From assembly GCA_018340805.1 (NCBI GenBank), contig JACMZG010000008.1, positions 24,455,257 through 24,519,256 of the forward strand: a stretch of 64,000 nucleotides of DNA. Direction: 5' to 3'. Positions 11,026 to 23,219 of this stretch are shown one piece after another. Made by a program: the position numbers and the translations under genes. This DNA is from Microvelia longipes (taxonomy: Eukaryota > Arthropoda > Insecta > Hemiptera > Veliidae). How positions within the stretch are numbered: position 1 is the stretch's first letter; each line of letters opens with the position of its first letter. A model generated the notes under the pieces. The model searched no databases, had not been told where the DNA came from, and was given only the letters and a program-made list of their open reading frames with translations.

Positions 11026-14000
11026 TTGGAATGACCCATCTAATGGAAATTAAATAAGGGATAGTGGTTTTGATCAAAATACGCTATTTTCACTTTTAAT
11101 GATATGTTGAAACCTCAATTTGAATACCATCCAACCGAGTCGTCAATAGCTATGAGATTTTAACAGTAATAGAAACAGGCACAAGAGAGGACGGCAGAGC
11201 AGTGTCCCTGGTAGTTTGATCAGCAAAAACACTGGTTTCTTTCTCTTCTCCGGGCTTTCTTAATGAGAAAGAATGTCGTTCAAATGGGAATGAATATTAA
11301 ATTTAAGATGAAATGCTTAAAGATAAATGGTTTGATGCTTGTTAAGATAAATGATTTTCCATTATTTTATGATTCTTTAAAGGAAAGTTTTTCAGAATTA
11401 TTAAAAGAACAGCAATGCTTTTTTTTATCAGTGACTTTTAAACTTTACAACTGCATAGCTGCAATACAATTATATACTTTATTTTAGAAGAGATAAATTA
11501 ATAATCTAAGTTGGATGAATCTTCTTGAAAGTGTTGGATAGATATCGAGAAGTGTCTGTTATAAGGTTATAGATACTGTAGTAAGTGCTATGGAATAGCG
11601 GACAAGTCAAGGGGATAGCTGCGCCGAGGAAAGGGTAAGAAGGGTTTCAGGTGTAAAGGGATTCAAGTTTTCACTTTGACAGGGAAGATATCTGGTTTAT
11701 ATTATACAAGTTAAAAAAGAAGCTGACAAGAGAGAGAAACAGATGGGAGGACTTTCATAGAGTCATATTTCTCATCAATATGCAACATCCACTGTAACTT
11801 ACTGAATCAGTACGAGCTACCCAGTCCTTTCTCTGAAGAATTATTAATTAGATACTATATCTTATCCTGATCCTTTAGGGTCCTAATTCAGTTTCTAAAT
11901 GAAGGTAAAGTAAACTCTGTGATTCTAATCTAAAATAAATACTTTCATGAACAGCATAGTGAATATTACTATGTGAAAGATGTACAAATAAATTTTATTT
12001 TGCGAAAGTGCAAGGTTAAAAATCTATTATTGGATAGGAATTTATTAATTAGATTCTTTAGTTTGTTTGTTATGAGCCAAATCTGATTATTAGAAATGCT
12101 ATACTATGTAAAAAACCAAGATTTTTTAGTAGCAGCTATGAATATGATTAAGGAACAAGGAATATTGTTGCATTTATGCAACACGGAATAGAAGAAAATT
12201 ACAAAACAAAAATTTGTTTCCACCTCTAGCAAAGCCGAGGGAGTAACCTTCATATCCCAAGACCGCCATGGCGAGTGAGATAAACTTGTTAGCCCCTGAG
12301 GTTTGTTGAGGATGATTCGAGCTGAAGTAAGCGATGACTAGACTTAAGACTTCTTCTGATTAAGTCAGAAGAAGTTCTGAGCTGCGGTGGTCTTGAAAAT
12401 GACCGTTGGGACCGTATGGCACAGCCTGAAGGAAGCACCGAAACAGGAACAGTCGATTTTACCAAAAACTTGAGCTGCTTAAATTCAATTAGGAAAAATG
12501 AGAGTGTTGTTTGAGAGTGTCTGATTGGTTGTTCTGAAGCTGTCATCCGTTGAAATTACCTAGATTTACCTAACAATTTTAAACATAGCAAGAGTTTGTA
12601 ATTGTTAGTGTTTCAAGGGAGATTTCTAATTTATTGTCTTCTACTATGCCGTATGCTGCTACATTTTCTCCTTAGGGAGGAAATAGTATTTACAGTGCCA
12701 TTTAACCTGAATATAAACATAAAACTTACGTAACGGTTAGATAAAAATAATTCTTTTATGTCACAAAGAACAAACTTTTTGTATGCAGTTGCCTTCAGAA
12801 AAAAAATTATTTCATTGTCGTAATAAGTATAAATTTTCTAAATTATAGACTTACCGAATGCATAAGAAGAGATAAGTAGATCTAATAAGGTAAACGTCGT
12901 TATAATATTAAAGACCTGTAAGAAGTTAAATTTTCAAAGGTAGCTGCAGTATTTAGGATTGCAATGAAATTGCTTTCTTATCCCCTCGACTGCGAGGAAA
13001 GATATATAAGATTACTCCTCAGCAGTATTAGTGGCTAATAGTCCGTATAATGCTTTGTGCAGTTCTTAGCTGCTCGGGAAGATGTGAGGATGGGTCCCAC
13101 GTCTCCACTATATCTTGTTGCTCCTCCCACCCATCTTTCTTCACCCTTCTCAGTAAAAACAGAGTTAATTGTGCGAGACTTAAAACGAAACATGAAAGCA
13201 AAAAACACTGCTAATCAGATAATTTCCCCCCTTGTAATCTAGTTGTTTTTGTTCCAATTGACTAATTGAAAGTATTGTCGCGGTAAAATAAACCTAATTT
13301 ATGAAAGTTTTCTCTTCAACCCTAGCTAGAAAAAACAAGCAAATGTATCATTTATTTCCAGCTCTTGTTTTTAAACCATATTTTCCTCTTTCCAATTACA
13401 TCATCCCCTTAAAGACTAAAAGAAAATACAATATTTGCTTTTATATTATCTGTATTTTTCCTTTAATTGAAATGACATTTTCCTGCTATTATTTAGCCTT
13501 TTTAGCTTCTCGATTCCTATAATCTCTATTAATATAATCAGTTTAAGTGCTCTAAAAAGAGAGATAAAGTTTGATTTCACAGAGTAGAGCAAATAAGATG
13601 ATTTTTAGAATTAACACTTCAGTTGTTCAACTATTTTTTTAACAATATAACTACTAAATCATACTTTCATACTTTTTTTTATAATTTATAGTATATTTAT
13701 AAATTAAATTATATTGTAATTTGGAACTAAAAACGTAAATCACAATAAAAAGTAATAACATAAATTATTTTAAATGATTTGCATGATCGGTCTCCATATT
13801 AGTTTAGTAGTGATGAGTGTTGGGTGATCGATCAAACGCTAACATTTTTTCCCTGCCCTCATCCTTAAATTGTTAAGTTTAGTCCAACCTAAGAATGCAA
13901 TTGATTAGATAGCCTTTCTCAAACAATTTAAACAAAAAATACTTATCGAATGCTTTCAGAATATTAAAAAAATACTTAAGCACTTGCGGTCACACTTGGC

Positions 14001-14540
14001 AACCAAGTTTGTATTAATTTCAATTCTCAAAAGAATACCAACGGTAAACTTCATCATCACATTATACGTTCTAATAATCAAATTGTTTATACAGTAAAGC
14101 GTTACGTTGTTGTCATATGTAAACAAAATGATTTGTTAGAATAAAATATGTTTTACGATTACTAAGAATCGCTCGAATAAATAATTACTTTTTGTTTATA
14201 ACCTTTTAACTTAAAGGGAATTGTCATCAGATTTTTTCTACTTGTTTCTAATATATTACATATTCTGGTGATGAGTTTTGAGTCATAAAACAATATAAAA
14301 CTTCAGTGGTAGAGCTCATTAAAATTTAAAAATACAAACTCAATATATTTATGGTGGTGGACAGTATAAAATTGAAAATTAATCACTTATGGAGTGTATT
14401 TTAGTGTGTATTGTAGTATATAATTTCTCCATTCCTCTGCTCTATATTGTAGTATTATAGTAGTATATAATTTCTTTTTTTCTTTAATTTTTTTTCTTTA
14501 ATTTCTTAATTTCTTTTTTTTTAGTATATAAAGTAGTAGT
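11026..14540. other. Mostly featureless AT-rich DNA
   Basis: ORFs of 60-85 codons occur (11263, 12289, 13057, 13301) but show no domain, codon bias or splice context. Poly-T/TTTCTTTAATTT runs at 14470-14522 precede the SINE. Confidence 0.5.
12348..12374. other. Perfect 11-bp stem-loop in a GC-richer patch
   Basis: ACTTCTTCTGA, loop TTAAG, TCAGAAGAAGT. The patch 12230-12550 is richer in GC than its surroundings, and its minus strand is open for 85 codons with many Ser and Arg. No family was recognised; the ORF may be chance. Confidence 0.55.
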
Positions 14541-14768
14541 CTGCCTCCGTGGCCGTGATCGTATAAGCACTCGATTTCGGCACCGGAGGTCCGGGGTTCG
14601 CAGCCCGGGCTATGCTCTAAGATTTAATGAATAGTATTTGTATTAAAAAGATTTCGCCAACTTTAATTAATTCTTAGAGTGTAGTAGATGCTACCCACCT
14701 GAGGTGGTTTCCGCAGGGTGAATACCCTGATGGGCCGAAAGGCCCTAAAACGGGCATTTTATTTTTTA
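14541..14768 (+). mobile_element. tRNA-derived SINE, copy 1
   Basis: The head begins GCCTCCGTGGCCGTGATCG, a polymerase III A-box-like sequence that looks like a tRNA 5' half of the long-variable-arm (Leu/Ser) type. It is followed by GGTCCGGGGTTCGCAGCCC, a B box (GGTTCGANTCC type). The body shares ACC.GAGGTGGTT.CCGCAGGG and a CTAAA.CGGGCATT end with the copy at 40555, about 26 kb away. The 3' tail is T-rich rather than a clean ATT repeat. The target-site duplication is not clear; short TAGTATAT strings on both sides are only suggestive. Transcription would be by RNA polymerase III from the internal promoter, and mobility would depend on a partner LINE. Confidence 0.85.
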
Positions 14769-15975
14769 ATGTAGTATATTGTACGATATAATTTCGTACA
14801 TATTAAGTTTTATTTCATTATCTAGCTAAATTAAAGGCTCCTTTTAAAAACTATCGTTTAACAAAGTTAGGAAAATTTCTTTTAAATTGTCGAAATACTA
14901 GCTTAAATTAAACTGCTTCGACTTTTAAGCTTATAAAAGTTCTGATAGTGCTTAACTTGCACAGAATTGTAATTGAAAAAGAGTTGCGCCATCGGTGTTC
15001 GATATTTTGCTATGACCCGTAAAGCACGTTATATATCTTTTTACTTTATTTTTCAAACTTATTTTAGTAGAAACTTAATTTTTAGGTCTAGTTATTTTAT
15101 GTGGAAAATAATGTTTGATGACATCGTTGAATCATAATAATGAATGAGCGGAAAAATGTTTAAATGAATTTGAAATTCGGCACGAATATAGTCATATATA
15201 AGAACAACTTATGTGTCAACTTTTAACTCATTATCAGTATTAAATCAAGTTTCATCAGACTAATCGAGTTCAAATTTTACACGTGTGGACAATAAATCTG
15301 TATTGATAAAAACGTGGTTTCAAGAAAATTCGTATGCATCAATATTTATAATTTGAACAAAACTCCAACAACATTAACAATTCAAAGACCTTTATTTCCA
15401 GTACAAGAATCAGTACAATTCAAAAATACAGTTTTTGAAGTGAAAATTTAAGCCTCTTCTACTTTCAGGAATTTCTACTTCATTGTATAAACATAGGTAC
15501 ATATATCTCATTATTTTGCCATCAAACCAGCTAGTATTATACATATTTGATAGATAAAAACGTGAAAAAGAATATAATGGAATGAAAAGAAAGTTAAAGA
15601 TAAAAAAATAAGATGTTAACATGAAGGAGGATGAATATTTGAGGGAGAGGACAACAACGAGAAAATAATATTTTTATAATGGTACTTTTATAAAAGGGGA
15701 AAGAATAGAAGTTGAAGTATGCTGATCTGAGGAGGAGCAACTTTTTTGTCACCTTCTGAAATGTGGGTTTGAAATAAACAGCTAGATTTTTTTTTCAAAA
15801 ATATTTTCCTAAGGGAGGTAAAATCGCATTCATTCTTTTATTAAAGGCGGAAAAATTGAGAAAAAAGTTTTTTTGTAACCAAAGCTTGATGGTTACTTTT
15901 ACACAGAGGGATCTGAGTCAGAGGTAAATAAAGCTCATGGGAATACAGACAGATAATGGAGACGAATTTCTTTTA

Positions 15976-15991
15976 AGAGTCACGTGACTCT
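15976..15991. promoter_or_regulatory. 16-bp palindrome with central E-box
   Basis: AGAGTCACGTGACTCT is a perfect palindrome around CACGTG. GTCACGTGAC is the consensus of bHLH-zip factors of the USF/TFE/MITF type. Other CACGTG sites with GTCAC or GATCAC flanks are at about 19243 and 51338. Function is not shown by sequence alone. Confidence 0.35.
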
Positions 15992-16397
15992 AGACAAATT
16001 CAGATAAATAGCCACGCACTCTGTAGGAGAGAATCAAATTTGCAGAGAATCCCCCTACTTTTATGTCTGAGGTTTTTATAAATCGAAGCTTTAAAGAAAC
16101 ACATTCAATAGTAACAGGGGTAAAAAGACAATCTTCAATTTCTTAAACTGCGCTCTCCTACCATTTTAATAGATAAACGAAACACTAAGCGTGATTCATG
16201 ATGTAGACATTTATATACATTGTAGAATCAACTCGTATACAAAAACACATCGTCATATTTCACAACTAAACAGAGAGTTGCTGTAAAACTGGAGAAATTA
16301 CCTGGAAAAAAGAATCTGGGAAATAATATTATCCAACGCTTCTATAAGGGGAAAATTCAAGGGTGAAATAGCAAGATAAACAGTGAAGTTGAATTAA

Positions 16398-16421
16398 CAG
16401 TGACACGTCTGTCTGTCACTG
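16398..16421. other. Perfect 8-bp stem-loop
   Basis: CAGTGACA, 8-nt loop CGTCTGTC, TGTCACTG. A lone structure with no recognised context. Confidence 0.5.
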
Positions 16422-18070
16422 ATGGGACATAGGGTTGTCGGGTGTCAGGCTGTATTTTATACCAGACTAACATTGAATTTAATGGAATAGGTTGGAAACA
16501 TTTACTCATCTTGCCTAAAACATGGATAATCCATCACGGTTTATAGATATAAATTAAGGATCTAAACTACGACTGTTTGACGAAACTACTGCAGCAAAAA
16601 TTGGTTTGTTTGACAAGCAATAGTGAGTCAATAATTAATTTAATTTTCAATTTAATACATATACTTTACTATATCGTTAGATCGGATACTATTTTTAGAG
16701 CAATATTTCTTAATTTTCTTAAAAAATATTTCTTTGCATCTTTGGTTAAGTACAATTAGCACTTTTATGTTGTATTTTTCACTAGACAGAAAAATACCTA
16801 CAGTTTTTTCTAAACAAAAAAAACATGTTTAATGCAAAAGTATCGCAATTCATATTTTGTGGCTGTAAAGTAGATACAACTTATATTTATATTTTAGAAT
16901 CACGGGATGAATATGGGTTCTTAACGAGATTATTTTGGGTTCTTTACTAGATAAATTCTTAAATAGAATGTGCTGTTAGTTTAAAGTTAGTGAGTTGTTA
17001 ATTTGTAAGTTAGCTTTGTTGGTTAAGTTTCTAAATTGGTCTTGTTTGATTTTTTAAGCCAATAAACGAAATAAGAAACATTGGCTTACTCTCAAAACCT
17101 ACGACTAAAAATCAGTCGCAAGCAAGTACACTTTTATTTCGAAGAGCTGACTGTAAGCTATAAAACCTTATAAGCCACTTAATCACATTAGTAGCTAAAT
17201 GAAACAATTAAAAGATAATTAAACTTTACAAATGTGTAATGGGTAGGATTAAACCAATGTCAAGTGGGCGAAAACATATGAAGAAATGATGCGTTTTGTC
17301 TGTTATAACATATGAATGAACATAACACTTCTTAGTAAGGGTTTTACTGATCAAATAAAACTGTTAAACAAACAAAAATAAAAATAAACAAACACTTAAA
17401 ATACAAACAAAAATAAAATCGGATGGGGGGTAAGTTAGTACTTTAACTTACGACTTTGGACTCGCTTTGCTCGTTCTAAGAGTAATGTAATGATTATCAA
17501 AAGCATAAGGGGTATTACTTCAGTTCTTCTATGCCGAAGTAATAATTACCTAAAATTATTAGGTAACCCAATGTCTAGGCCCTTATAACAAGAAATAATT
17601 TTATGTATTATGTTCACAAATGCATGAAAACCCTATAGTTCTTTATGTATTTCTATTTGTTGATATGTCGTACGTCGAAAAACCAAATCATAAAATCCAA
17701 CTTCATACAATCAAATGTCAATATTTTCAAGATCGCTGGAGATGTCAGGATGATATTTAGTGCATATATTCACTACTTTAAGGAATATGTTAGCGTAAAA
17801 CGTCTACTCAATTGGTGAAGACAGCGAGAGTTATGCGTGGCACAGACAAAAAAGATAGAAAGCATAATAAGAACCACTCAGAAAGTCATTAAATTATCTA
17901 AACCGGATGATTATGATGTTATCTCGATTTCTGTTGCGTTTAAGTGATGATTAAGTATTGCAATATATATTTTTTTACTTGAATACAAATAAATGATTCT
18001 CCAGCCACACAGTCATTTCTGTACAGCTAAAATGACACGAGTTTTAGCGAAGAACCTCAGATAATATTTA

Positions 18071-18337
18071 TAACACCAACTATGTCTTTCCACCAATAAG
18101 CTTTTCTAACACTGAGTAGAGTCGGCTTTCAGCTATAATGTCATCTACAGTGCCGGTGAGATGGCACTTTTAATTCTTGGAGTCTGGCAAATTAAAAGAA
18201 CATAACAATCTTAATTAAATCTCAACAAGAATTAAAAGACTCAACATCTCACTGGCACTGTAGATGGCATTTTAGCCGAAAGAGGGCTCTGTTCAGAAAT
18301 AGTAAAGCTTATCGGTGGAAAGACAAAGTTGGTGTTT
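18071..18337. mobile_element. Palindromic MITE with about 105-bp inverted arms
   Basis: The left arm starts AACACCAACTATGTCTTTCC and passes CACCAATAAGCTTTTCT, CATCTACAGTGCCGGTGAGATG. The right arm carries the inverse: CATCTCACTGGCACTGTAGATG, AAGCTTATCGGTGG, GGAAAGACAAAGTTGGTGTT. AACCTCAGATA stands at 18053-18063 and 18370-18380; this 11-bp direct repeat may be a target duplication of a slightly larger insertion. A fragment related to the inner arm (AACATCTCACCGGCACTGAT) occurs at about 34119. Confidence 0.8.
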
Positions 18338-18876
18338 TACTGTAGACCATTCTACAGCGCTGAAGTTATAACCTCAGATACTTTTATTACATTTCACTTC
18401 TCACTAATTTAAGTTTTGCGTAAAATTAAAATAAAATAAAATTATTTACTACATAAAATGCACCACCATGCGGTGCAGAATTCAGCACCGCAATGTTTAT
18501 AGAGTCTTACCTGTAACAGAAAGATACAAATAAATAATTAATATTGTCTGTGTATTTTTAATGTTAATAATGTCATAAAGAGTGCAATACAATAACAACA
18601 TGATATGCACTTGGAGAAAAATATGATACGCTTACTAAGGAGATAATAATACAATTTGATATGGTCCTTAAAGAAAGTCTTTGCCTTCTCACAAAAATTT
18701 TAATTTTAATTTAGTTTAAGCAATTAAGTAGCTAATAAATAAATGCACATCTTTATATTAATTTAAAGATTTATATTAATATAAATAGTTAGAAATATAG
18801 ATTTATTTTTAATTTATTTATTAAATATATTTATTATATTAATTTTAAATTTCATAATAAAATTTAAATCGGGTAT

Positions 18877-18902
18877 GGTACGGAGTAATATTACTCCGTA
18901 CC
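18877..18902. other. Perfect 26-bp palindrome
   Basis: GGTACGGAGTAAT is followed directly by its exact complement ATTACTCCGTACC with no loop. GGTACGG also recalls the header of the dispersed repeat family seen at 10.7, 32.5 and 54.6 kb, so this may be the joined ends of two copies or a footprint. It is too symmetric for random AT-rich DNA. Confidence 0.8.
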
Positions 18903-18916
18903 GTATAGTTTTAATT

Positions 18917-19043
18917 CTGATCAGTTTATAACACGCCCAATAATAATAGAGAAGTATTTTCATTGGCGTATGCTTATTTTTGTCAATGTAATTGACAAAA
19001 AGGATTACTACCCGCTATTGTTTTTGGCCGTGAACTGATCACA
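18917..19043. mobile_element. Small hairpin element ending in TGATCAGTT
   Basis: TGATCAGTTTATAACACGCCC on the left is matched inversely by GGCCGTGAACTGATCA on the right, with CAATAATAATAG against CTATTG inside. The centre contains a perfect 11-bp stem, TTTTTGTCAAT/ATTGACAAAAA (18977-19001). It is probably a short degenerate MITE. Confidence 0.5.
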
Positions 19044-19701
19044 CTTGCAAAAGTTATTTTAGTATAAAAATCTGGTGTAAAATAACATAAAATGTGTAAA
19101 ATAAAATACACTTGATACAGTTAACATTTTTCAAAGATTTCAATTTATATCTATAGTCGTATAAATAACATTTAAAATCTAAATGAACCCTGTTGATTAT
19201 ATTTCCACACGAGTGAACTTCATGCGATCTCAACACTTGATCACGTGACTATTCTAACAAAAAACATCATGAAAATCAACAACAAAACTAATGAGAAGCA
19301 ATTTAAGGTTGAAAAGGCGTGTTAGAGTGCCTGAGGCAAAACTAACAGTGCCTGAGATATCACTAGGGGCAGGCGATGGGGGAGATAACTATCTCAGTAA
19401 CGGATATAGCAACACATTAGGGCACTGATAACTCGACAAGTTTTTCTCACTTACTTTCTGTAACCTAATACTTGGCTACGCTTGGTAAATATTCCAAATA
19501 GACTCTAGTAAGGCTTATAAAATGACTATCTTAAAGTAACAATTTGAAAAGAAATTATTATTTTTTAAATTAATCCATGAAAATGCATTTTAAGTAAATA
19601 ATCTTTAAGGTAGAATGTACAAATAGATAAAATACATTTTTAAGATACTGTAGACTTTTTGCTTGTTACAAGTAAAAGTTAAAAAAGTTTATAGCAGTTA
19701 G

Positions 19702-19805
19702 AAATATAATATAATATAATAATATAATAATATAATATAATATAATATATTATATTATATATATATATTATAATATATTTAATATATATATATATATATA
19801 TAATA
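19702..19805. repeat. ATAAT/TA microsatellite
   Basis: The tract starts as TATAA pentamers (AATATAATATAATA) and turns into pure TA. Confidence 0.92.
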
Positions 19806-20065
19806 TGTATCTTCTATATTTCTATGACTTATAAAGAGGTCAGTGCTAGGTCAAAACGCAAAACCGCTAGATGGATTTGCTAGATAAAACTACTTTGTGC
19901 TGTACAGTGTGTTTATTGATAGATGTTGTCGTGATACTTTGAGAAGCAGCTTAGCTATCCTGTAATATATAAATTACGAAATCTGTCATCTTTTTTTACT
20001 TTTATTGATAAATAAATATTTTTTGATTAAAAAAAATAAAAGGAAGAAATATCATTACTATAATA

Positions 20066-20105
20066 CAATATATACATACATTATAATAATAATATTATAT
20101 TATAT

Positions 20106-20156
<51 letters not shown>

Positions 20157-20201
20157 ATATATTAATTAATATATATATATTAATATATATATATATATTA
20201 A
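20066..20201. repeat. TA microsatellite with TACA and ATTA variants
   Basis: Long TA tract with TACATACA at its left and TATTAATTAATA interruptions at its right. Confidence 0.92.
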
Positions 20202-22479
20202 CATAAACTGTAAATAAATAAAAAACAAAGTATATACACAGCTAAAGTAAATATGACAGTGTAGTAAACTTTGAAAAAAGCTTCTAAGGAGAAAAATGTA
20301 ATGTCAAAGGAAGGGAAGAGTTTATAAGTAATATAGAGGCAGAATAACGTAGAGTGTAGAGTAATTTGTTCAATAAATGAGGTTCTGCTGCCAAGGAGGG
20401 GTGTCACATACTTGAAGGTAGACTTCTTGGTTTTTATAAGGTAGAAGACAGTGCTCGTAAAGTTCATACCTTGGCAAAGAGGGATATAAAGGACTTGCAA
20501 TATAAGGGCTTCACCCTACCTGGTGTAACCTAGTAATACCATAATCATCAAAAGGTTATTTCCCAACTTGGACAAACCAATATGGACATGGGTCATAATA
20601 CAAGCATTACTACCACATTTACCAAGGTAATAAAGAAATATTAAGTATCAACGTTAAAGTTTTGGCTCTTTAAAATGAACAGCGAAATGATTAAATCGTA
20701 AAAAAGATGACATGAGCTTGGTCTTAGGTATGTTAATAAGTGTTACTCTGACTAATCAAGTCTTAGTATTCAATACCGCCCGGAACGCTTGAAAGGTCAT
20801 ATATTTCCTGAACACTACGACAATCCTAATGACGTTTCATAAAATTAATTTAAATTTAATGAAATTTAATTACTTTTTACACGAATTTAGATTTGAATAT
20901 AAATTTATATTTCGATATTACACCAAAATGTTCATCAAAGGTATACAAGCTAAATAATATTAAATGAAAAATAATTTAAAAGCTATCAGCAAAGGCGTTA
21001 AAATGCCTTCTCCATGGTTTAAAAACAACAAGCGTTAACTGTTTTATTTTTAAGTTTTCTACAATAAATTGTATCTAATAAAGGTAAGACAATATATAAA
21101 AGATAAAAGAAATAAAATAATCAATTTTTAAATAGTTTAAATTAGTTAATTTAATTAGTTAACGTGTTAACAAATAATAGATTTCCTTTTAGTTTGAGAG
21201 CTGGACCTGAAAACGGCGACTCACTCATTTTTTATGATTGAGTGGCCATTTTTGATGAAAATTGCGCCAATAAGGTTGCCAGTATATTTTCCAGAAGTTT
21301 CTCATTCTGATGAAAGCAGCGTTTTTTGTGCTAAGAACTTTAACAGTGATGATATAATGTTAACTGATAAACATTGGTTAATTTAACATTAATATTCAAA
21401 GGAAATGCGCATATTTACCTTATTGGTTACACAAATCTATAGATATCGATATCATTTCAAAACCAGAAAGCATTATTCGTTCTAATAAAATCTCAGATTA
21501 TTGTAATTTTTAAAATGTTCAAGGGCATTTTCTTTGAAAAACAAATAGCAACATATAGTAATTCTAATGCTACAGGTTATAAATGATGAACAGAACATTG
21601 TAGAGCAAGAAATCACTAATTTTAAAGAAAATTCGCCAGGCTTGCGGACCTCGTCGTCAGAATTATTAGATTTCTTAACGTGTTCGTAACACTATTTTAC
21701 AAAACTGAACTAAAATGTAAATATATCTCCCACTAAAAATCATCGTCCCCTCCACACTTGATCACGGAACTCTTGATTCGTAGTTCGGCACCTTTCTGCT
21801 ACTATAAAATATAAAGACTTACTCACAGCACTTAAGGTGTACCATATTACAAACTCTTTTCATATCCGATCTTTTGAGTTTTACTTTTGCCGTTTAAAGG
21901 ATTTTCTGGTTATTTTATCTAATTTTTGCAAAATTTTTGGTTTCGTAAACCGGGATTTGTAATTAAATAGAAACAACGCCGCTTTTATTTCTACCACATT
22001 CCAACCATCCCATTAGCGAATTTTCAAAGAAAATTCACTAAACTACCCCTTTAATTATATTATGAAAATAAAAGTTGATTACTGCTTTATTAGTTACATT
22101 ATTAAGTTGAAGAATCAATTCAAGAATCAGCTACACTTGTTAATTGCTGTTGGATATGAATGTCGACGGACGGTAGATGATTATATAATTATAAATAATG
22201 TTTAACGATCTTAATGTGAAAGTAGCCTAAAGACTCTTTGCCTTGGTTTAAAATTTAATAAATATAGAAATTTAGACTGAGTCTGAAAGATAAGAATTTT
22301 AGGAAGAAACTTTAATAATAAAGAGAAACTTAATACATTACAGATAAATTTATAGAAAAAGTTTAGTATTTCTAGATTACTTAGGTAGAGTTTGAGAGGA
22401 TAATGTTTTCCATCCTTTTTTTCTAATAATATTTTCCAATTTCTTTAAGATTTTTTTCCATTAAGGTATTTTTAAAAAA
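20202..22479. other. AT-rich DNA without recognised gene
   Basis: A 100-codon minus-strand ORF at 20198-20500 is hydrophobic and matches nothing known to me; it starts beside a TA tract and is likely chance. TTAGCGAATTTTCaaaGAAAATTCACTAA forms a stem at about 22013-22041. Confidence 0.45.
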
Positions 22480-22575
22480 AATGGGCGCAGGGTATTTCGG
22501 AATATTCCCTCAGAGATTTTTACTAAATTCGCTTCGCTTTACATCACCGTTGTTGACTTCGGGCGTCCTCAAGCA
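22480..22575 (+). repeat. Repeat family R1, short copy
   Basis: GGCGCAGGGTATTTCGGAAT, TTCCCTCAGAG, TTCGCTTCGCTTTACATC and GACTTCGGGCGTCCTC follow the header and second block of the family. The rest is absent. Confidence 0.5.
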
Positions 22576-22597
22576 GGAAAGAAGTTTTAACACCAGT

Positions 22598-22617
22598 GGT
22601 CATTGGTCATCGGTCAT
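22598..22617 (+). promoter_or_regulatory. Three GGTCAT half-sites at 7-bp spacing
   Basis: GGTCATTGGTCATCGGTCAT places three GGTCA cores as direct repeats with a one-base spacer per hexamer, a DR1 arrangement bound by nuclear receptors. It could equally be a tiny tandem repeat. Confidence 0.3.
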
Positions 22618-22909
22618 CGATCCAAATATTGTTATTAGATTTATTCTTCCTTGATTTTTATTAGAAATTGGTTAAAAGAATCAGGTCCTGACCAAAGGTC
22701 CTAACTACGTAACAACAAGGACTTGATTGTCAAGTTGTGTAGTCTTGTTTGGTCTATGATTCCAGTATAAATCCAACTTTTCTTAGTATGAATTCTTCAT
22801 GATAAACAAAAAGACAAATTTTCAATAATAATCAAAGAATATAATAGTTATAGAATGTCGGAAGGTATACAAAAGAGTCAGACAGAAGGTGAGGATGAAC
22901 TCGGTGCTG

Positions 22910-22924
22910 GCATCTAGCGGCAGC
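22910..22924 (+). promoter_or_regulatory. CTCF-like motif
   Basis: GCATCTAGCGGCAGC resembles the CCATCTAGCGG-type core reported for CTCF in animals, with one mismatch at the start. It stands 210 bp before the speculative exon at 23134. Confidence 0.3.
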
Positions 22925-23133
22925 TCTGAAACTAACTCTCCTTTCCAAATATTCTTTCCACTTTTCTAAGTAAGTATTACAAAATCATTTATGGTTTTTT
23001 TATTACCATTTTAATGACACGAGTATCTATTTGAAATTGGTCATTACTACATAGAGCAAATATTTGGATAAACCAGTTTTGTGCCAGAAGTAGTGTGCTG
23101 ATAAGACTACAGTGGCACATTCTCGTTGATGAC

Positions 23134-23219
23134 ATGCTGAAACTACCAAATTACACGCTACTGCTCCTGTTAACTGGATTTGGAACTAACCTTTTCTTGT
23201 CCGAAATAATAAACCCAAG
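23134..23219 (+). CDS. Possible first coding exon with signal-peptide-like sequence (speculative)
   Basis: An ATG at 23134 opens 28 codons plus two bases reading MLKLPNYTLLLLLTGFGTNL and onward to INP, then AAG followed by GTATAT, a plausible splice donor. The peptide has a basic start and a leucine-rich core like a signal peptide or membrane anchor. About 210 bp upstream is a motif GCATCTAGCGGCAGC that resembles insect CTCF-type sites. No downstream exon was recognised, and a leucine-rich ORF of 28 codons can arise by chance. If real it would be a gene on the plus strand nested opposite the navigator gene, or exon debris carried by a transposon. Confidence 0.22.

Larger units (their letters stand above)
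14769..18052. other. AT-rich DNA with small palindromes only
   Basis: Nothing supports a gene. The short structures seen are listed separately at 15976 and 16398, and a repeat R1 fragment is at 17453. Confidence 0.5.
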
